This document shows positions 18,435 to 27,017 of a stretch of DNA of 64,000 nt, piece by piece. The notes under the pieces were generated by a model that saw nothing but the letters and a program-made list of their open reading frames with translations, made no database searches and was not told the origin of the DNA. Both the position numbers and the translations under genes were made by a program. Numbering within the stretch: position 1 is the stretch's first letter; every line of letters begins with the position of its first letter. This stretch comes from Cyclobacteriaceae bacterium (lineage in GTDB: Bacteria > Bacteroidota > Bacteroidia > Cytophagales > Cyclobacteriaceae): assembly GCA_026129485.1 (NCBI GenBank), contig JAHCHY010000003.1, forward strand, positions 124,001-188,000, written 5' to 3'.

Positions 18435-19154
18435 ATGAACCTGGTAATTGATTGTGGCAATACCCGCATCAAAGCGGCCCTGTTTTCATCGGCAGGGCTG
18501 GTGCAGAAAAAATCGTTTGAAGGCATGGATGCGTTAAGCGCATTTATAGGCAGCTCCTCCTTCGATCATCTGCTGGTGAGCTCGGTAAGCTACAACCCTT
18601 ACGAAATTATCAGCCAAAGCAGAATTGCCGGCAAGAAACTTATTCTTACGCATGAGCTTCCGTTACCAATAAAAGTAAGCTATGCATCACCGCATACGCT
18701 CGGTATGGATCGCATTGCTTCCGTATGCGGAGCATTTGAAATGTTTCCCGGCAAAAACTGCCTGGTGGTAGATGCCGGCACCTGCATCAATACCGAATTT
18801 ATTGATGCTTCGGGTACATATCGCGGAGGCTCAATTGCCCCCGGGATAGCGATGCGTTTTCAGGCTATGCATACGTTCACCAAAGCATTGCCGTTATTAG
18901 CTCCGGCCACACAGGCAACGCTTACAGGCAACAGCACCGAGGCATGCATGCAAAGCGGGGTATTGAATGGAGCGCTGGCAGAAGCAGATGGCATTATCGG
19001 GAAATACCATCAACAACATGAAAATCTGCAGGTTATTTTATGTGGGGGAGATTACCCGCTTTTTGAAAACAAGCTTAAACACCCCATATTTGTGGCCCCC
19101 GATCTCGTTTTGACCGGTTTGAACAGGATTTTACGCTATCATGCAGCACTTTAA
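18435..19154 (+). CDS. coaX: Type III pantothenate kinase
   Basis: CoaX phosphorylates pantothenate, the first step of coenzyme A synthesis, and needs a monovalent cation. The true start is ATG 18435 (MNLVIDCGNTRIKAALF), giving 239 residues; the upstream extension in this frame runs through the divergent dehydrogenase gene. Type III motifs are DCGNTRIK (P-loop-like), TLGMDRIAS and VVDAGTCINTEFI. It overlaps the next gene by 14 nt and starts a Bacteroidota envelope block (barrel, TPR, lptC, ppiD). Confidence 0.95.
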   Translation: MNLVIDCGNTRIKAALFSSAGLVQKKSFEGMDALSAFIGSSSFDHLLVSSVSYNPYEIISQSRIAGKKLILTHELPLPIKVSYASPHTLGMDRIASVCGAFEMFPGKNCLVVDAGTCINTEFIDASGTYRGGSIAPGIAMRFQAMHTFTKALPLLAPATQATLTGNSTEACMQSGVLNGALAEADGIIGKYHQQHENLQVILCGGDYPLFENKLKHPIFVAPDLVLTGLNRILRYHAAL

Positions 19155-20424
19155 GAGGAACTTCACACTTACATTCGGATTGTTTTTACTGGTTTGCGGG
19201 GCAGCTCATGCACAAATAGCCAATACACCTTTTAGCTATCGCGGGCTGGGCGATTTCTACGGCAATGCGCTGGCGCATAACCAGGGCATGGCTGGTGTAG
19301 GGGTAAGTAATCCGCAATACTTTTATCTCAACAATCAAAACCCGGCTTTATTAGTATTCAACCGATTTACAGTTTTTGAAGGTGGTTTTATCGGGCAATA
19401 CAATACCATTAGGGGAGACAGCGCTTCAGAAAACAGCGGCAATGGCAACCTGAATTACCTGATGATGGGCTTTCCTGTTAAGATGGGCAAATGGTCTACA
19501 TCAGTCGGCCTTGCTCCTTATTCAGGTGTTAACTACCGCACCAATTATACCGATGTTATTGAAGGCAGCACCAGCACCGTGAATGTAGAAGAAACCGGCA
19601 GCGGGGGTATAAACCAGGTATTCTGGGCCAATGGTGTGGCGTTAACCAAAACGCTTTCGGTAGGTGTGCGGGCTACTTACCTGTTCAGCTCGATCGTAAA
19701 CCAGTACACCAATACATTACCAGCCGATGTAACACCGGTAACCTATTCGCCTTCAATTTATGAGCGCACCTACATAAAGGATTTTAATTTTTCACTTGGT
19801 GTATCTTATCATAAAGATTCCCTCTTCAATAAAAACTACCGGTTTAATGTAGGCGGGGTTTACAATTTTAAATCTGATCTGAATACAGAATACTATACAC
19901 GCATTGAGCGAAGAAGCTTATCAGGAAGCGTATTTGATTCTACCACGCTTATCAACAACATGCCCGGCATTGTTACATTACCGCAATCGTTTACAGTCGG
20001 CATGTCGTTTGGGCGGGGTGAAAAATGGATGATTGGCGCTGATTATTCTTATCTGGAAAACAGCATGTTTCGCGATTACTTCGGAAATTCGCAACAGGCT
20101 ACGAATAGCTGGCGCATAGCATTGGGTGGTGAGTTTACGCCAGACCCTATGGCGCTGAGCGGGTATTTTAAACGCATGACATACCGAACAGGTGTGAGTC
20201 TTGAAAAATATCCGTATTTTATTAACGGTAAGCCTGTCGATGATTTTGGCATTAATTTTGGGTTTACTATGCCTGTAAGCCGGATTTCAAGTCTCGACTT
20301 CGCTTTTAAAGTGGGCAGACGCGGAACGGTGCAGAATCATACCATTGAAGAAAACTATTTTAAGGTTTACTTTGGGGTTACGATTAATGATCAATTTTGG
20401 TTTATTAAACGCAGATTTGATTAA
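19141..20424 (+). CDS. FadL-like outer-membrane beta-barrel protein
   Basis: The 427-residue product has a signal peptide ending near CGAAHA (about residue 24) and then NTPFSYRGLGDFYGN, a start seen in FadL/OmpP1-like barrels of Bacteroidota. The long repeating amphipathic strands and the end DQFWFIKRRFD fit a 14-strand barrel. It starts inside coaX (14-nt overlap), so it is translationally coupled. A transport role for hydrophobic compounds is possible. Its conserved place next to lptC points to outer-membrane biogenesis, but that is inference. Confidence 0.75.
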   Translation: MQHFKRNFTLTFGLFLLVCGAAHAQIANTPFSYRGLGDFYGNALAHNQGMAGVGVSNPQYFYLNNQNPALLVFNRFTVFEGGFIGQYNTIRGDSASENSGNGNLNYLMMGFPVKMGKWSTSVGLAPYSGVNYRTNYTDVIEGSTSTVNVEETGSGGINQVFWANGVALTKTLSVGVRATYLFSSIVNQYTNTLPADVTPVTYSPSIYERTYIKDFNFSLGVSYHKDSLFNKNYRFNVGGVYNFKSDLNTEYYTRIERRSLSGSVFDSTTLINNMPGIVTLPQSFTVGMSFGRGEKWMIGADYSYLENSMFRDYFGNSQQATNSWRIALGGEFTPDPMALSGYFKRMTYRTGVSLEKYPYFINGKPVDDFGINFGFTMPVSRISSLDFAFKVGRRGTVQNHTIEENYFKVYFGVTINDQFWFIKRRFD

Positions 20425-20450
20425 TTATTTAGACTTAAACCATAGAACAA

Positions 20451-21785
20451 ATGAAAACGAACATGCGATCATCGGTATTGTTGTTGGCTCTTTCCTTTGG
20501 TGCATTTGCAGGTTTTGGCCAGTGTAAGGAATTTAAATGGCCGGAAGACAAAGCTACTGCAGAAGAAAAAGTTGCGCTTTATGACGATGCAAAAACCCAG
20601 AAAAACTATAAAGCTGCGGTAGCCCCGCTGCAATGGATGTTAAAAGCCGCACCCCAGTGGAACACCAAGCTATACATTGATGCTACTGACATCTACAACA
20701 ACCTGGCGACAGCCGAAAAAGACCCGGCCAGGAAGCAGGTGCTTGTAGATTCATTAATGATGCTATACGATATGCGCATTACCAACTGTGGTGATGAGGT
20801 GAATGTGCTTAACCGCAAGGCGCTGTATGCGGCTGTTTACAACAGCCAGAATAAAGCAAAAGCTGCCGAGGTGCTTGCCCTGTTTGATAAGGTGTATGAA
20901 ATAAGCGGTAATGATGTAATGGATAACAACCTGCTTACCTACATGCAGGTAATTCAGTTGAATGTGGCCTTATTAAAGAATCTTACTGACGACCAGATTC
21001 TGCAACGTTACGATAAGCTTTCGGCTGTAATTGATTCCAAAATCAAAAAAGCCCAGCAGGAAAACAAGCAAGCCGATGTGGAGCGCCTGAAGAAAGTGAA
21101 GAGCGCAGTGGATGATATCCTGATCAAGCTGGTAAAAGTTGATTGCGAGTTTGTAAAGAAAAACTTGGAGCCTAAGTTCAAAGCCAATCCGGCAGACATT
21201 GTATTGGCAAAACGTATCTTCCAGTTTATGACCACCGGTGGTTGCATTGAGGACCCACTTTGGTTACAGGCTGCAGAAGTATTGCATAACGATAACAAGG
21301 ATTATGGATTAGCCATTAATATGGCACGTATCTATGCCAAGAAAGGAGAAACAGGCAAAGCAGAATCATTTGCTAACGAAGCAACCGAATTAGCGCCAAC
21401 CTCTGAAAACAAGGAAACAGCAAACATTCTGGTGGGCGACCTGCTTGCACAAAAAGGAAGTAAAGCTGCTGCCCGCGAAGCGTATCGTAAGGCATTGGCG
21501 GCTAACCCGAGCAGCAAGGAAGGCTACGAAAAAATTGGCGACCTGTATTTGGGTGCATTTAAAGATTGCCAGAAGAGCCAAAGCCTGGCAGAAGATCGCC
21601 TCGTTTACCTGGCTGCCTACGATATGTATGCAAAAGCCGGCAACCAGCAAAAAATGAACCTCGCACGTGCGCAGTTCCCTTCTGTAGGAGAAATTTTTGA
21701 GCTGAACTGGAAAGAAGGCGAATCAAAAACCATTTCATGCTGGGTAGGCGAAACCGTAGTGTTGCGCACCCGCGGAAAAGATTAA
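20451..21785 (+). CDS. Periplasmic TPR-repeat protein
   Basis: This 444-residue protein has a signal peptide (MKTNMRSSVLLLALSFGAFAGFGQ) and is otherwise alpha-helical. TPR-like helix pairs are seen at about 35-75 and most clearly at about 285-385 (LAINMARIYAKKGETGKAESFANEATELAP and AAREAYRKALAANPSSKEGYEKIGDLYLGAF). The C-terminal part ends in a short non-helical region with a Trp/Cys. It lies between the barrel gene and lptC, which suggests a scaffold for envelope assembly. A weak hairpin (21806-21838) follows. Confidence 0.8.
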   Translation: MKTNMRSSVLLLALSFGAFAGFGQCKEFKWPEDKATAEEKVALYDDAKTQKNYKAAVAPLQWMLKAAPQWNTKLYIDATDIYNNLATAEKDPARKQVLVDSLMMLYDMRITNCGDEVNVLNRKALYAAVYNSQNKAKAAEVLALFDKVYEISGNDVMDNNLLTYMQVIQLNVALLKNLTDDQILQRYDKLSAVIDSKIKKAQQENKQADVERLKKVKSAVDDILIKLVKVDCEFVKKNLEPKFKANPADIVLAKRIFQFMTTGGCIEDPLWLQAAEVLHNDNKDYGLAINMARIYAKKGETGKAESFANEATELAPTSENKETANILVGDLLAQKGSKAAAREAYRKALAANPSSKEGYEKIGDLYLGAFKDCQKSQSLAEDRLVYLAAYDMYAKAGNQQKMNLARAQFPSVGEIFELNWKEGESKTISCWVGETVVLRTRGKD

Positions 21786-21805
21786 TCGTAATGTGTTTTC
21801 ATAGT

Positions 21806-21838
21806 GAAGGCTGGTCGCTAAGGCCAGCCTTCTTCATT
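21806..21838 (+). terminator. Weak terminator or processing hairpin between the TPR gene and lptC
   Basis: GAAGGCTGG and CCAGCCTTC form a 9-bp stem with a 9-nt loop, followed by a broken T run (TTCATTT). Partial termination is likely. Confidence 0.5.
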
Positions 21839-21852
21839 TCAAAACCAATAGC

Positions 21853-22380
21853 GTGAACAGGCTTCTACCGGGCATCATGATTTTGGGTTTGCTTTTACCG
21901 GCAGCCTGTAACACTTCGGATACGACCGTGCCCGTTCAGTATGAAGGCCCCCTTAGTGAAGCGGAAGACGTGGTGATGCACTATGCTGAAAAAGATCGTG
22001 TAAAAGTGATTTTAAGGGCTGCTAAAATCCTGGAGTTCCAAAATGGCGACCAGGAATTTCCCGAAGGCATTTACATGGAATTTTATGACGAATGGGGCAA
22101 CATCTCCTCTACCCTGCGGGCCAACGATGCGTACTATTTTAAGAATGAGAACAAATGGCGCGGACGCGGAAATGTGGAGGTGGTAAATGCCCAGAAAGAA
22201 GAGCAGCTCAATACCGAAGAGCTTTTCTGGAAGCCGAACGATAAGAAGATCTTCACCGATAAGTTCGTTACCATTAAGCTTCAGAGCGAAGTGCTTTACG
22301 GAACCGGGCTGGAAGCCAATGAAGATTTATCGAACTACCAGATTAAAAACCCGGAGGGCGAATTTGTAGTAGATGAATAA
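21853..22380 (+). CDS. lptC: LptC-like LPS export component (lipoprotein)
   Basis: LptC carries lipopolysaccharide between the inner-membrane LptBFG exporter and LptA. This 175-residue protein starts with GTG (MNRLLPGIMILGLLLPAACNTSD). The lipobox LPAAC suggests a lipid anchor instead of the single helix used in E. coli. The following beta-rich region contains the LptC/OstA-like pattern GIYMEFYDEWGNISSTLRANDAYY, with FKNENKWRGRGNVEVVNAQKEEQLNTEELFW and KIFTDKFVTI. Its neighbours (coaX, TPR gene, ppiD) are the usual Bacteroidota context for LptC. Confidence 0.85.
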   Translation: MNRLLPGIMILGLLLPAACNTSDTTVPVQYEGPLSEAEDVVMHYAEKDRVKVILRAAKILEFQNGDQEFPEGIYMEFYDEWGNISSTLRANDAYYFKNENKWRGRGNVEVVNAQKEEQLNTEELFWKPNDKKIFTDKFVTIKLQSEVLYGTGLEANEDLSNYQIKNPEGEFVVDE

Positions 22381-22413
22381 GCCCGCTTACTTACAGCCCT
22401 TAATTTACTCGTT

Positions 22414-22572
22414 ATGAAATTACTGGATGTTATCCTGCTGTCGCTTGCCGCCTTTTTTGTGATCATAGGCATTTACGAAACCATGACGGTGGGTATCGGG
22501 CAGGCCTATACCTGGGTAATGATTTCGGCCGGGCTTTTCCTGCTTTACACCTATCGCAAAAGAGGGCGCTAA
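22414..22572 (+). CDS. 52-residue two-helix membrane protein
   Basis: A short gene between lptC and ppiD encodes 52 residues: MKLLDVILLSLAAFFVIIGI, then a linker YETMTVGIGQAY, a second helix TWVMISAGLFLLYTY and a basic end RKRGR. Two well-formed hydrophobic helices, a positive-inside C-terminus, a proper ATG start and its place 33 nt after lptC support a real gene. I do not recognise a family. Cotranscription with lptC is likely, since a new promoter only appears at 22634. Confidence 0.65.
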   Translation: MKLLDVILLSLAAFFVIIGIYETMTVGIGQAYTWVMISAGLFLLYTYRKRGR

Positions 22573-22633
22573 ATGCCCGCCTTAGCTAATCCTAAAATAC
22601 TGATAATCAGTACACATAATTATTATTCGCGTC

Positions 22634-22664
22634 TTTGGCGAATTGATATAACAGGTTAAATTTG
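22634..22664 (+). promoter_or_regulatory. Predicted promoter of ppiD
   Basis: TTTG at 22634-22637 and TAAATTTG at 22657-22664 are separated by exactly 19 nt, the same spacing as the atpD promoter. Transcription would start about 55 nt before the ppiD ATG. Confidence 0.65.
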
Positions 22665-22726
22665 CGGTTCTTTAAACAAAGGCGCTGGTTTTACCGGCTT
22701 ACTCGTAAACTTTATAATTTTTAGTT

Positions 22727-24859
22727 ATGGCATTGATTGGAACGTTAAGGAATAAGATGACCAAGTGGGTGGTGGGATTTGTTGCGGTGGCCATCTCAGC
22801 CTTTGTCTTGAATGACTTATTTGGTAATGGGCCTGCGGCAGTATTCGGAAACGAGAATAACGTGGGCGAAATAGGAGGTTCCACCATTTCGCTTAAAGAA
22901 TACCAGGATGCTATCCAGGAGCGCGAAAACAATTACATCATGAACTTTGGCCGCCAGCCGGGCGATCGCGAAAAACCGTTGCTACAGCAACAGGCATGGG
23001 AATACCTGATTGCACAAAAAGCCATCAAGCCGCAGTTTGAAAAAGTAGGCATTCGCGTTACCACAGACGAAGTGTGGGATATGATCCAGGGAAAGAATAT
23101 CGATGAAAGCGTAAAGAACTCTTTCTTAGACGAGGTTGGTAATTTCGACCGCACCCGTTTGATGCAATTCATTCGCGAATCGGAAGAAGTTCCTACCGAT
23201 CCGCAACTGTTTGCGATGTGGCAACAAGGCAACTACCGCTGGAGTGTCTTCAAAAGAGATCTTGAGCTTGGCCGCGAGCGTATCAAGTACGAGAACCTGC
23301 TGATCAAAACCAACTATGTAACCAAAGCTGAAGCGGAGCGCGATTACCATACCCAGAATGATGTAGCGGAAGTGAAATACCTGTACGTACCTTTCTTTGC
23401 TGTAAGCGACTCAGCTATTCAGGTTACCGATAACGATCTGCGCGCTTATTATACCCGCAATAAAGCCAAATACAAGGCTGATGAAATGCGCAGCCTGAAT
23501 TATGTTGCATTCCCGATCAAGGCTTCTGCCGAAGATTCATTGCAAATTCGCGAAGACCTTAAAGCACTGGCCGAAGGCTTTAAAACCACTCCGGATGATT
23601 CACTTTATGCATCTACCAATACAGAAGGCCACGAACCCTTTGTGAAATACAATGTGTCTAACCTTCCTGAGCTGCTGGCCGACCAGAAAGATAACCTTGT
23701 TGCGGGAACCGTTTACGGCCCCCTTCTGGATGGTGATTCGTACAAAGTAATCAAGCTTGTAAAAATCGGCCGCGATACAACCGGCACGGCCAAAGCCAGT
23801 CATATTCTTATCCGTTGGGATGATGAATCGGATGCAGCCAGGAAAACCGCTAAAGAAAACGCAAGAAAAATTCTGGCTGAGATAAAGGGCGGTGCAAGTT
23901 TTGCCGCTAAAGCCCGCGAGCACGGAACAGATGGAACCGCCAGCCAGGGTGGCGATTTAGGCTGGTTCTCGTCAGGCGGAATGGTTAAGCCTTTTGAAGA
24001 TGCCGTGTTTGGCGCTAAGAAGACTGGTGTATTGGCCGATGTAGTGGAAACACAATATGGTTACCACCTGATTGATGTAACCGGTGTGGTAGATTACACT
24101 TCATACTCCGTTGCTACCATCGAAATTCCGATCGCACCAAGCGATGAAACCCAGAACGAGGCATTTTTGAAAGCGCAGGCATTTGCTGCCGGTCTTTCCG
24201 GTGCAAAAGAATTTGCCGATCGCGCAAAAGAAAACAACCTGTCGGTTAACCAGGCCAACAGCATTCGCACTACCGACAGGCGTTTAAATGATTTGGGCGA
24301 TGCCCGCCAGGTAATTACATGGTTATTCCGCGATGGTAAAGTGGGTAAAGTTTCCGAAGTGTTTGAACTGCCCGCTGATTATGTGGTAGCCGTAATGACA
24401 AGCGAAACGGAAGATGGCGCCCGTGCTTTCGAAGATGTGAAAGAAGAAATCAGGCCTGCCGTTCGCAACGAGCTGAAAGGCAAAAAGATTATCGAAACCC
24501 TGAAAGGCAAAACGGAAAGCCTGGACGAGCTGGCCAAATTGTTTGGCAACGATGCCCAGGTTGCATCTTCCAGCGATCTTAAATTCAACTCCAACACTTT
24601 ACCAAGCGTTGGTCTTGACCCGGTTGCTGTAGGTAAAATCTTCTCGCTGGAGAACGGAAAACGCTCTGAACCTTTTGCCGGGGAAAACGGGGTGCTGGTT
24701 GCCGAGCTTCAGAACAAAACCATAGCGCCTTCCCTTGGTGATTATACCATGTTTAAAACACAGTTACAGCAAGGGTTGGATGGCCGCGCGAGTTTTGGCA
24801 TAGCCGAAGCCATTAAAAATGCCGCCAACATTGAAGACAAGCGTTACAAGTTCTTTTAA
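22727..24859 (+). CDS. ppiD: Membrane-anchored peptidyl-prolyl isomerase, PpiD/SurA type
   Basis: This 710-residue periplasmic folding factor is anchored by one N-terminal helix (about residues 13-31). An N-terminal SurA-like chaperone region follows (about 35-230). A canonical parvulin domain (about 354-450) has ASHILIRWDDES at its start and GDLGWFSSGGMVKPFEDAVF and YGYHLIDVT later. A second degenerate parvulin-like segment precedes it. It assists outer-membrane protein folding, consistent with the lptC neighbourhood. It has its own strong promoter and ends in a repeat-derived terminator. Confidence 0.92.
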   Translation: MALIGTLRNKMTKWVVGFVAVAISAFVLNDLFGNGPAAVFGNENNVGEIGGSTISLKEYQDAIQERENNYIMNFGRQPGDREKPLLQQQAWEYLIAQKAIKPQFEKVGIRVTTDEVWDMIQGKNIDESVKNSFLDEVGNFDRTRLMQFIRESEEVPTDPQLFAMWQQGNYRWSVFKRDLELGRERIKYENLLIKTNYVTKAEAERDYHTQNDVAEVKYLYVPFFAVSDSAIQVTDNDLRAYYTRNKAKYKADEMRSLNYVAFPIKASAEDSLQIREDLKALAEGFKTTPDDSLYASTNTEGHEPFVKYNVSNLPELLADQKDNLVAGTVYGPLLDGDSYKVIKLVKIGRDTTGTAKASHILIRWDDESDAARKTAKENARKILAEIKGGASFAAKAREHGTDGTASQGGDLGWFSSGGMVKPFEDAVFGAKKTGVLADVVETQYGYHLIDVTGVVDYTSYSVATIEIPIAPSDETQNEAFLKAQAFAAGLSGAKEFADRAKENNLSVNQANSIRTTDRRLNDLGDARQVITWLFRDGKVGKVSEVFELPADYVVAVMTSETEDGARAFEDVKEEIRPAVRNELKGKKIIETLKGKTESLDELAKLFGNDAQVASSSDLKFNSNTLPSVGLDPVAVGKIFSLENGKRSEPFAGENGVLVAELQNKTIAPSLGDYTMFKTQLQQGLDGRASFGIAEAIKNAANIEDKRYKFF

Positions 24860-24878
24860 CAGGTACATCGGAAAAATT

Positions 24879-25006
24879 AAAAAGGCTGTATCAGAAGTTA
24901 ACCCCATTGTCAGCCTGAGCTTGTCGAAGGCTATTTAGAATCCTGAAAAACAGGTTTCGACAGGCTCAACCTGACAGAAGGCATGCTTTTGATACAGCCT
25001 TTTTTT
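24879..25006 (+). repeat. Composite palindromic repeat acting as the ppiD terminator
   Basis: Nested inverted repeats: the outer arms at 24879-24897 and 24986-25004 pair over 19 bp with one G-U, and the inner arms at 24909-24928 (GTCAGCCTGAGCTTGTCGAA) and 24956-24975 pair over 20 bp with three mismatches. A CCTG/CAGG mini-stem lies at the centre. The inner unit resembles the REP-like CTGAGCTTGTCGAA sequence dispersed in many bacterial genomes. The trailing T run makes it a terminator. The next start codon is only 4 nt after the T run. Confidence 0.75.
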
Positions 25007-25010
25007 ATTT

Positions 25011-25274
25011 ATGGATCAGCATCGGTTAGATAAATTTAAAGAGCAACTCGATCAGCACCATGCATGGCCATCGGTCTATACATTCAAATTTATCGTACCT
25101 GCGGGCAAAGTGTCTGCCCTGAAAGAATTGTTCCGGCAGCATACTCCGCAGGAAAAGGCTTCCAAAAACGGGAATTACACCAGCTTTACTTATCAGATGA
25201 TGATGCCTTCCAGCCAGGCCGTGATTGATATTTACATAGCTGCATCTAAAATCGAAGGGCTTATTGCATTGTAG
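25011..25274 (+). CDS. DUF493 (YbeD-like) protein
   Basis: The 87-residue product has the YbeD/DUF493 ferredoxin-like fold pattern: WPSVYTFKFIVPAGKVSALKELF, then YTSFTYQMMMPSSQAVIDIYIAASKIEGLIAL. The family is small, cytosolic and regulatory-like, and in E. coli ybeD lies beside lipB, but no firm function is known. The start codon is only 4 nt after the T run of the ppiD terminator repeat. Transcription must therefore read through the repeat or start inside it. Confidence 0.85.
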   Translation: MDQHRLDKFKEQLDQHHAWPSVYTFKFIVPAGKVSALKELFRQHTPQEKASKNGNYTSFTYQMMMPSSQAVIDIYIAASKIEGLIAL

Positions 25275-25333
25275 CCGGCAAGAGTGGCACAAAGCCGCAT
25301 TTGTAGCTACCTTTAACCTACTTTCAAGCTCTT

Positions 25334-25564
25334 ATGTGGGTAGCAGAAAACAATCGCCTGAAGCGTACTTTCCAGTTTAAGGATTTTACCGAAGCATTCG
25401 CCTTTATGACTAAAGTTGCGCTTGTAGCAGAAAAGATGGATCACCACCCCTATTGGACAAATGTGTACAATACGGTTACCATTGAGCTTTCCACGCACGA
25501 TGCCGGTGATGTGGTAACTGAAAAAGATCATGCGCTGGCAAAGGCTATAGACCAACTCATCTGA
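25334..25564 (+). CDS. phhB: Pterin-4a-carbinolamine dehydratase
   Basis: This 76-residue enzyme dehydrates 4a-hydroxytetrahydrobiopterin. It shows the family's active-site pattern: [20 protein letters not shown] followed by [21 protein letters not shown]. It is shorter at the N-terminus than most homologues (about 95 residues), starting at [13 protein letters not shown], which still covers the core fold. No aromatic amino acid hydroxylase is adjacent. It ends 3 nt before the next gene, so it sits in the rsmI operon. Confidence 0.88.
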   Translation: MWVAENNRLKRTFQFKDFTEAFAFMTKVALVAEKMDHHPYWTNVYNTVTIELSTHDAGDVVTEKDHALAKAIDQLI

Positions 25565-25567
25565 AAA

Positions 25568-26254
25568 TTGGAAACCGCAAAAACTTCACTATATCTGGTA
25601 CCCACTCCCATTGGCAATCTTGCCGACATTACATTACGGGCACTGGATATCCTGAAATCGGTGGATACCATCCTGGCAGAAGATACACGCACATCCGGGT
25701 TCCTGCTCAGGCACTACCAGGTTTCAAAGCCCCTGCAAAGCTTTCACATCTTTAATGAGCATAAAGCCCTTGCCGGGTTAATCCAACGCATGCAGCAAGG
25801 CGAAGTAATGGCGCTGATCAGCGATGCCGGTACACCGGGAATTTCTGATCCGGGCTTTTTGCTGGTGCGCGAAGTGCTGCGTGCCGGCTTGCAGGTTGAT
25901 TGTTTGCCCGGTGCAACCGCTTTGATCCCGGCCCTTATCAAATCCGGGTTTCCTACCGACCGGTTTGTATTTGAGGGTTTTTTGCCGCATAAAAAAGGAA
26001 GGCAAACCTTATTAAAAAAATTAGCCGGAGAAGCGCGTACCATTGTGCTGTATGAATCGCCACACCGGCTAATAAAGCTGTTAGAGCAGGTAATTGAATT
26101 TTTTGATGCGGAAAGACCAGTATCCGTTTCGCGGGAGCTTACCAAGCTGCACGAAGAAACTTTTACAGGCACGGCAGCCGAAGCGCTGGCGCATTTTCAA
26201 AAGAAAGAGGTTAAGGGAGAAATTGTGGTAGTGATACATGGCAAAAAAGAATAG
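25568..26254 (+). CDS. rsmI: 16S rRNA (cytidine-1402-2'-O)-methyltransferase
   Basis: RsmI 2'-O-methylates C1402 in the decoding centre of 16S rRNA using S-adenosylmethionine. The 228-residue protein uses a TTG start directly after phhB and opens with SLYLVPTPIGNLADITLRAL, the tetrapyrrole-methylase-like signature. LAEDTRTSGFLLRHY, ISDAGTPGISDPGF and FEGFLPHKKGR follow. It is shorter than the E. coli enzyme because it lacks the C-terminal extension. It overlaps the next gene by 17 nt. Confidence 0.93.
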   Translation: METAKTSLYLVPTPIGNLADITLRALDILKSVDTILAEDTRTSGFLLRHYQVSKPLQSFHIFNEHKALAGLIQRMQQGEVMALISDAGTPGISDPGFLLVREVLRAGLQVDCLPGATALIPALIKSGFPTDRFVFEGFLPHKKGRQTLLKKLAGEARTIVLYESPHRLIKLLEQVIEFFDAERPVSVSRELTKLHEETFTGTAAEALAHFQKKEVKGEIVVVIHGKKE

Positions 26255-27017
26255 CGGAAGCATAGGCGTGTGGATCTTGTTCGGGATTGCCGTGCTGTTG
26301 CTTTCTGCTGCATGGCTCATGAAATCTTTTCCCGTCCTGATTTTTGCGGCATTGGCCCCGTTATTTGCCATCAGCGATCAGGCTAAAGATCATAGCTCGC
26401 CCTGGAACAGGTTTGAATTAATCCTGCTGGCTTTAGGTATTGCCCTGCTGGCTGCACATGCGTTCGATTTTTCGTTTGTCGTATTCGCAGCCATACAAGC
26501 CATTGCGCTTACGCTTGCCTTTGTGGGTTATGCGTTTGCCTATCAAAGCCTGGGGCCGCGCTTAGGTAAGTTTACCATCATTTTTTTCTGGTTAGGACTG
26601 GAATACCTTTTCCTGAAGCTCCCGTGGAATACGGATGTTACCTATCTCGCCAATGCATTGCAATTACAACCCGGCTGGCACAACTGGACTACTTATACCG
26701 GCTATCTTGGAGTAACGTTATGGATACTTGTGGTTAACCTGCTTTTTTATCAGGCCGTTTTCAAACCATCGGGTTTTAATGTTTACTACTTTATAGCTGC
26801 GCTCATATTTATAGTCATACCCGTTGTTTATTCCATACAAATGAAGGAAGAAGGCATTGGTTACTCACACATGATGCAGCTCTATGCTTTTACCGTTACC
26901 GGGGCGCTGCCTGGTAAATATAGCCAGCAGGGAGAAGTGGTTGCGCGAACCGCAGCGTGGGTTTCGGTGTTAATAATCTTGTTATCTTTTGTAAAAAATT
27001 ATACCCGTAAAAAATGA
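26238..27017 (+). CDS. Lnt-like membrane protein lacking the nitrilase domain
   Basis: The 259-residue product has about seven hydrophobic helices and resembles the membrane part of apolipoprotein N-acyltransferase (Lnt). LPWNTDVTYLANALQLQPGW (about residue 128) and then YTGYLGVTLWILVVNLLFY match the Lnt helix 5-6 region, and GKYSQQGEVVARTA (about 225) with FVKNYTRK at the end matches the post-nitrilase terminal helix of Bacteroidota Lnt. The roughly 250-residue CN-hydrolase domain with its Glu-Lys-Cys triad is missing between them. It cannot be an Lnt enzyme as such. The frame is open and overlaps both neighbours (17 and 4 nt), so it seems maintained. The resemblance is judged by eye. Confidence 0.65.
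   Translation: MAKKNSGSIGVWILFGIAVLLLSAAWLMKSFPVLIFAALAPLFAISDQAKDHSSPWNRFELILLALGIALLAAHAFDFSFVVFAAIQAIALTLAFVGYAFAYQSLGPRLGKFTIIFFWLGLEYLFLKLPWNTDVTYLANALQLQPGWHNWTTYTGYLGVTLWILVVNLLFYQAVFKPSGFNVYYFIAALIFIVIPVVYSIQMKEEGIGYSHMMQLYAFTVTGALPGKYSQQGEVVARTAAWVSVLIILLSFVKNYTRKK

Noticed and set aside
24879-25006. tRNA or structured small RNA at the nested hairpin
   Set aside because: There is no cloverleaf, anticodon or CCA pattern; the arms fit a repeat-derived terminator.
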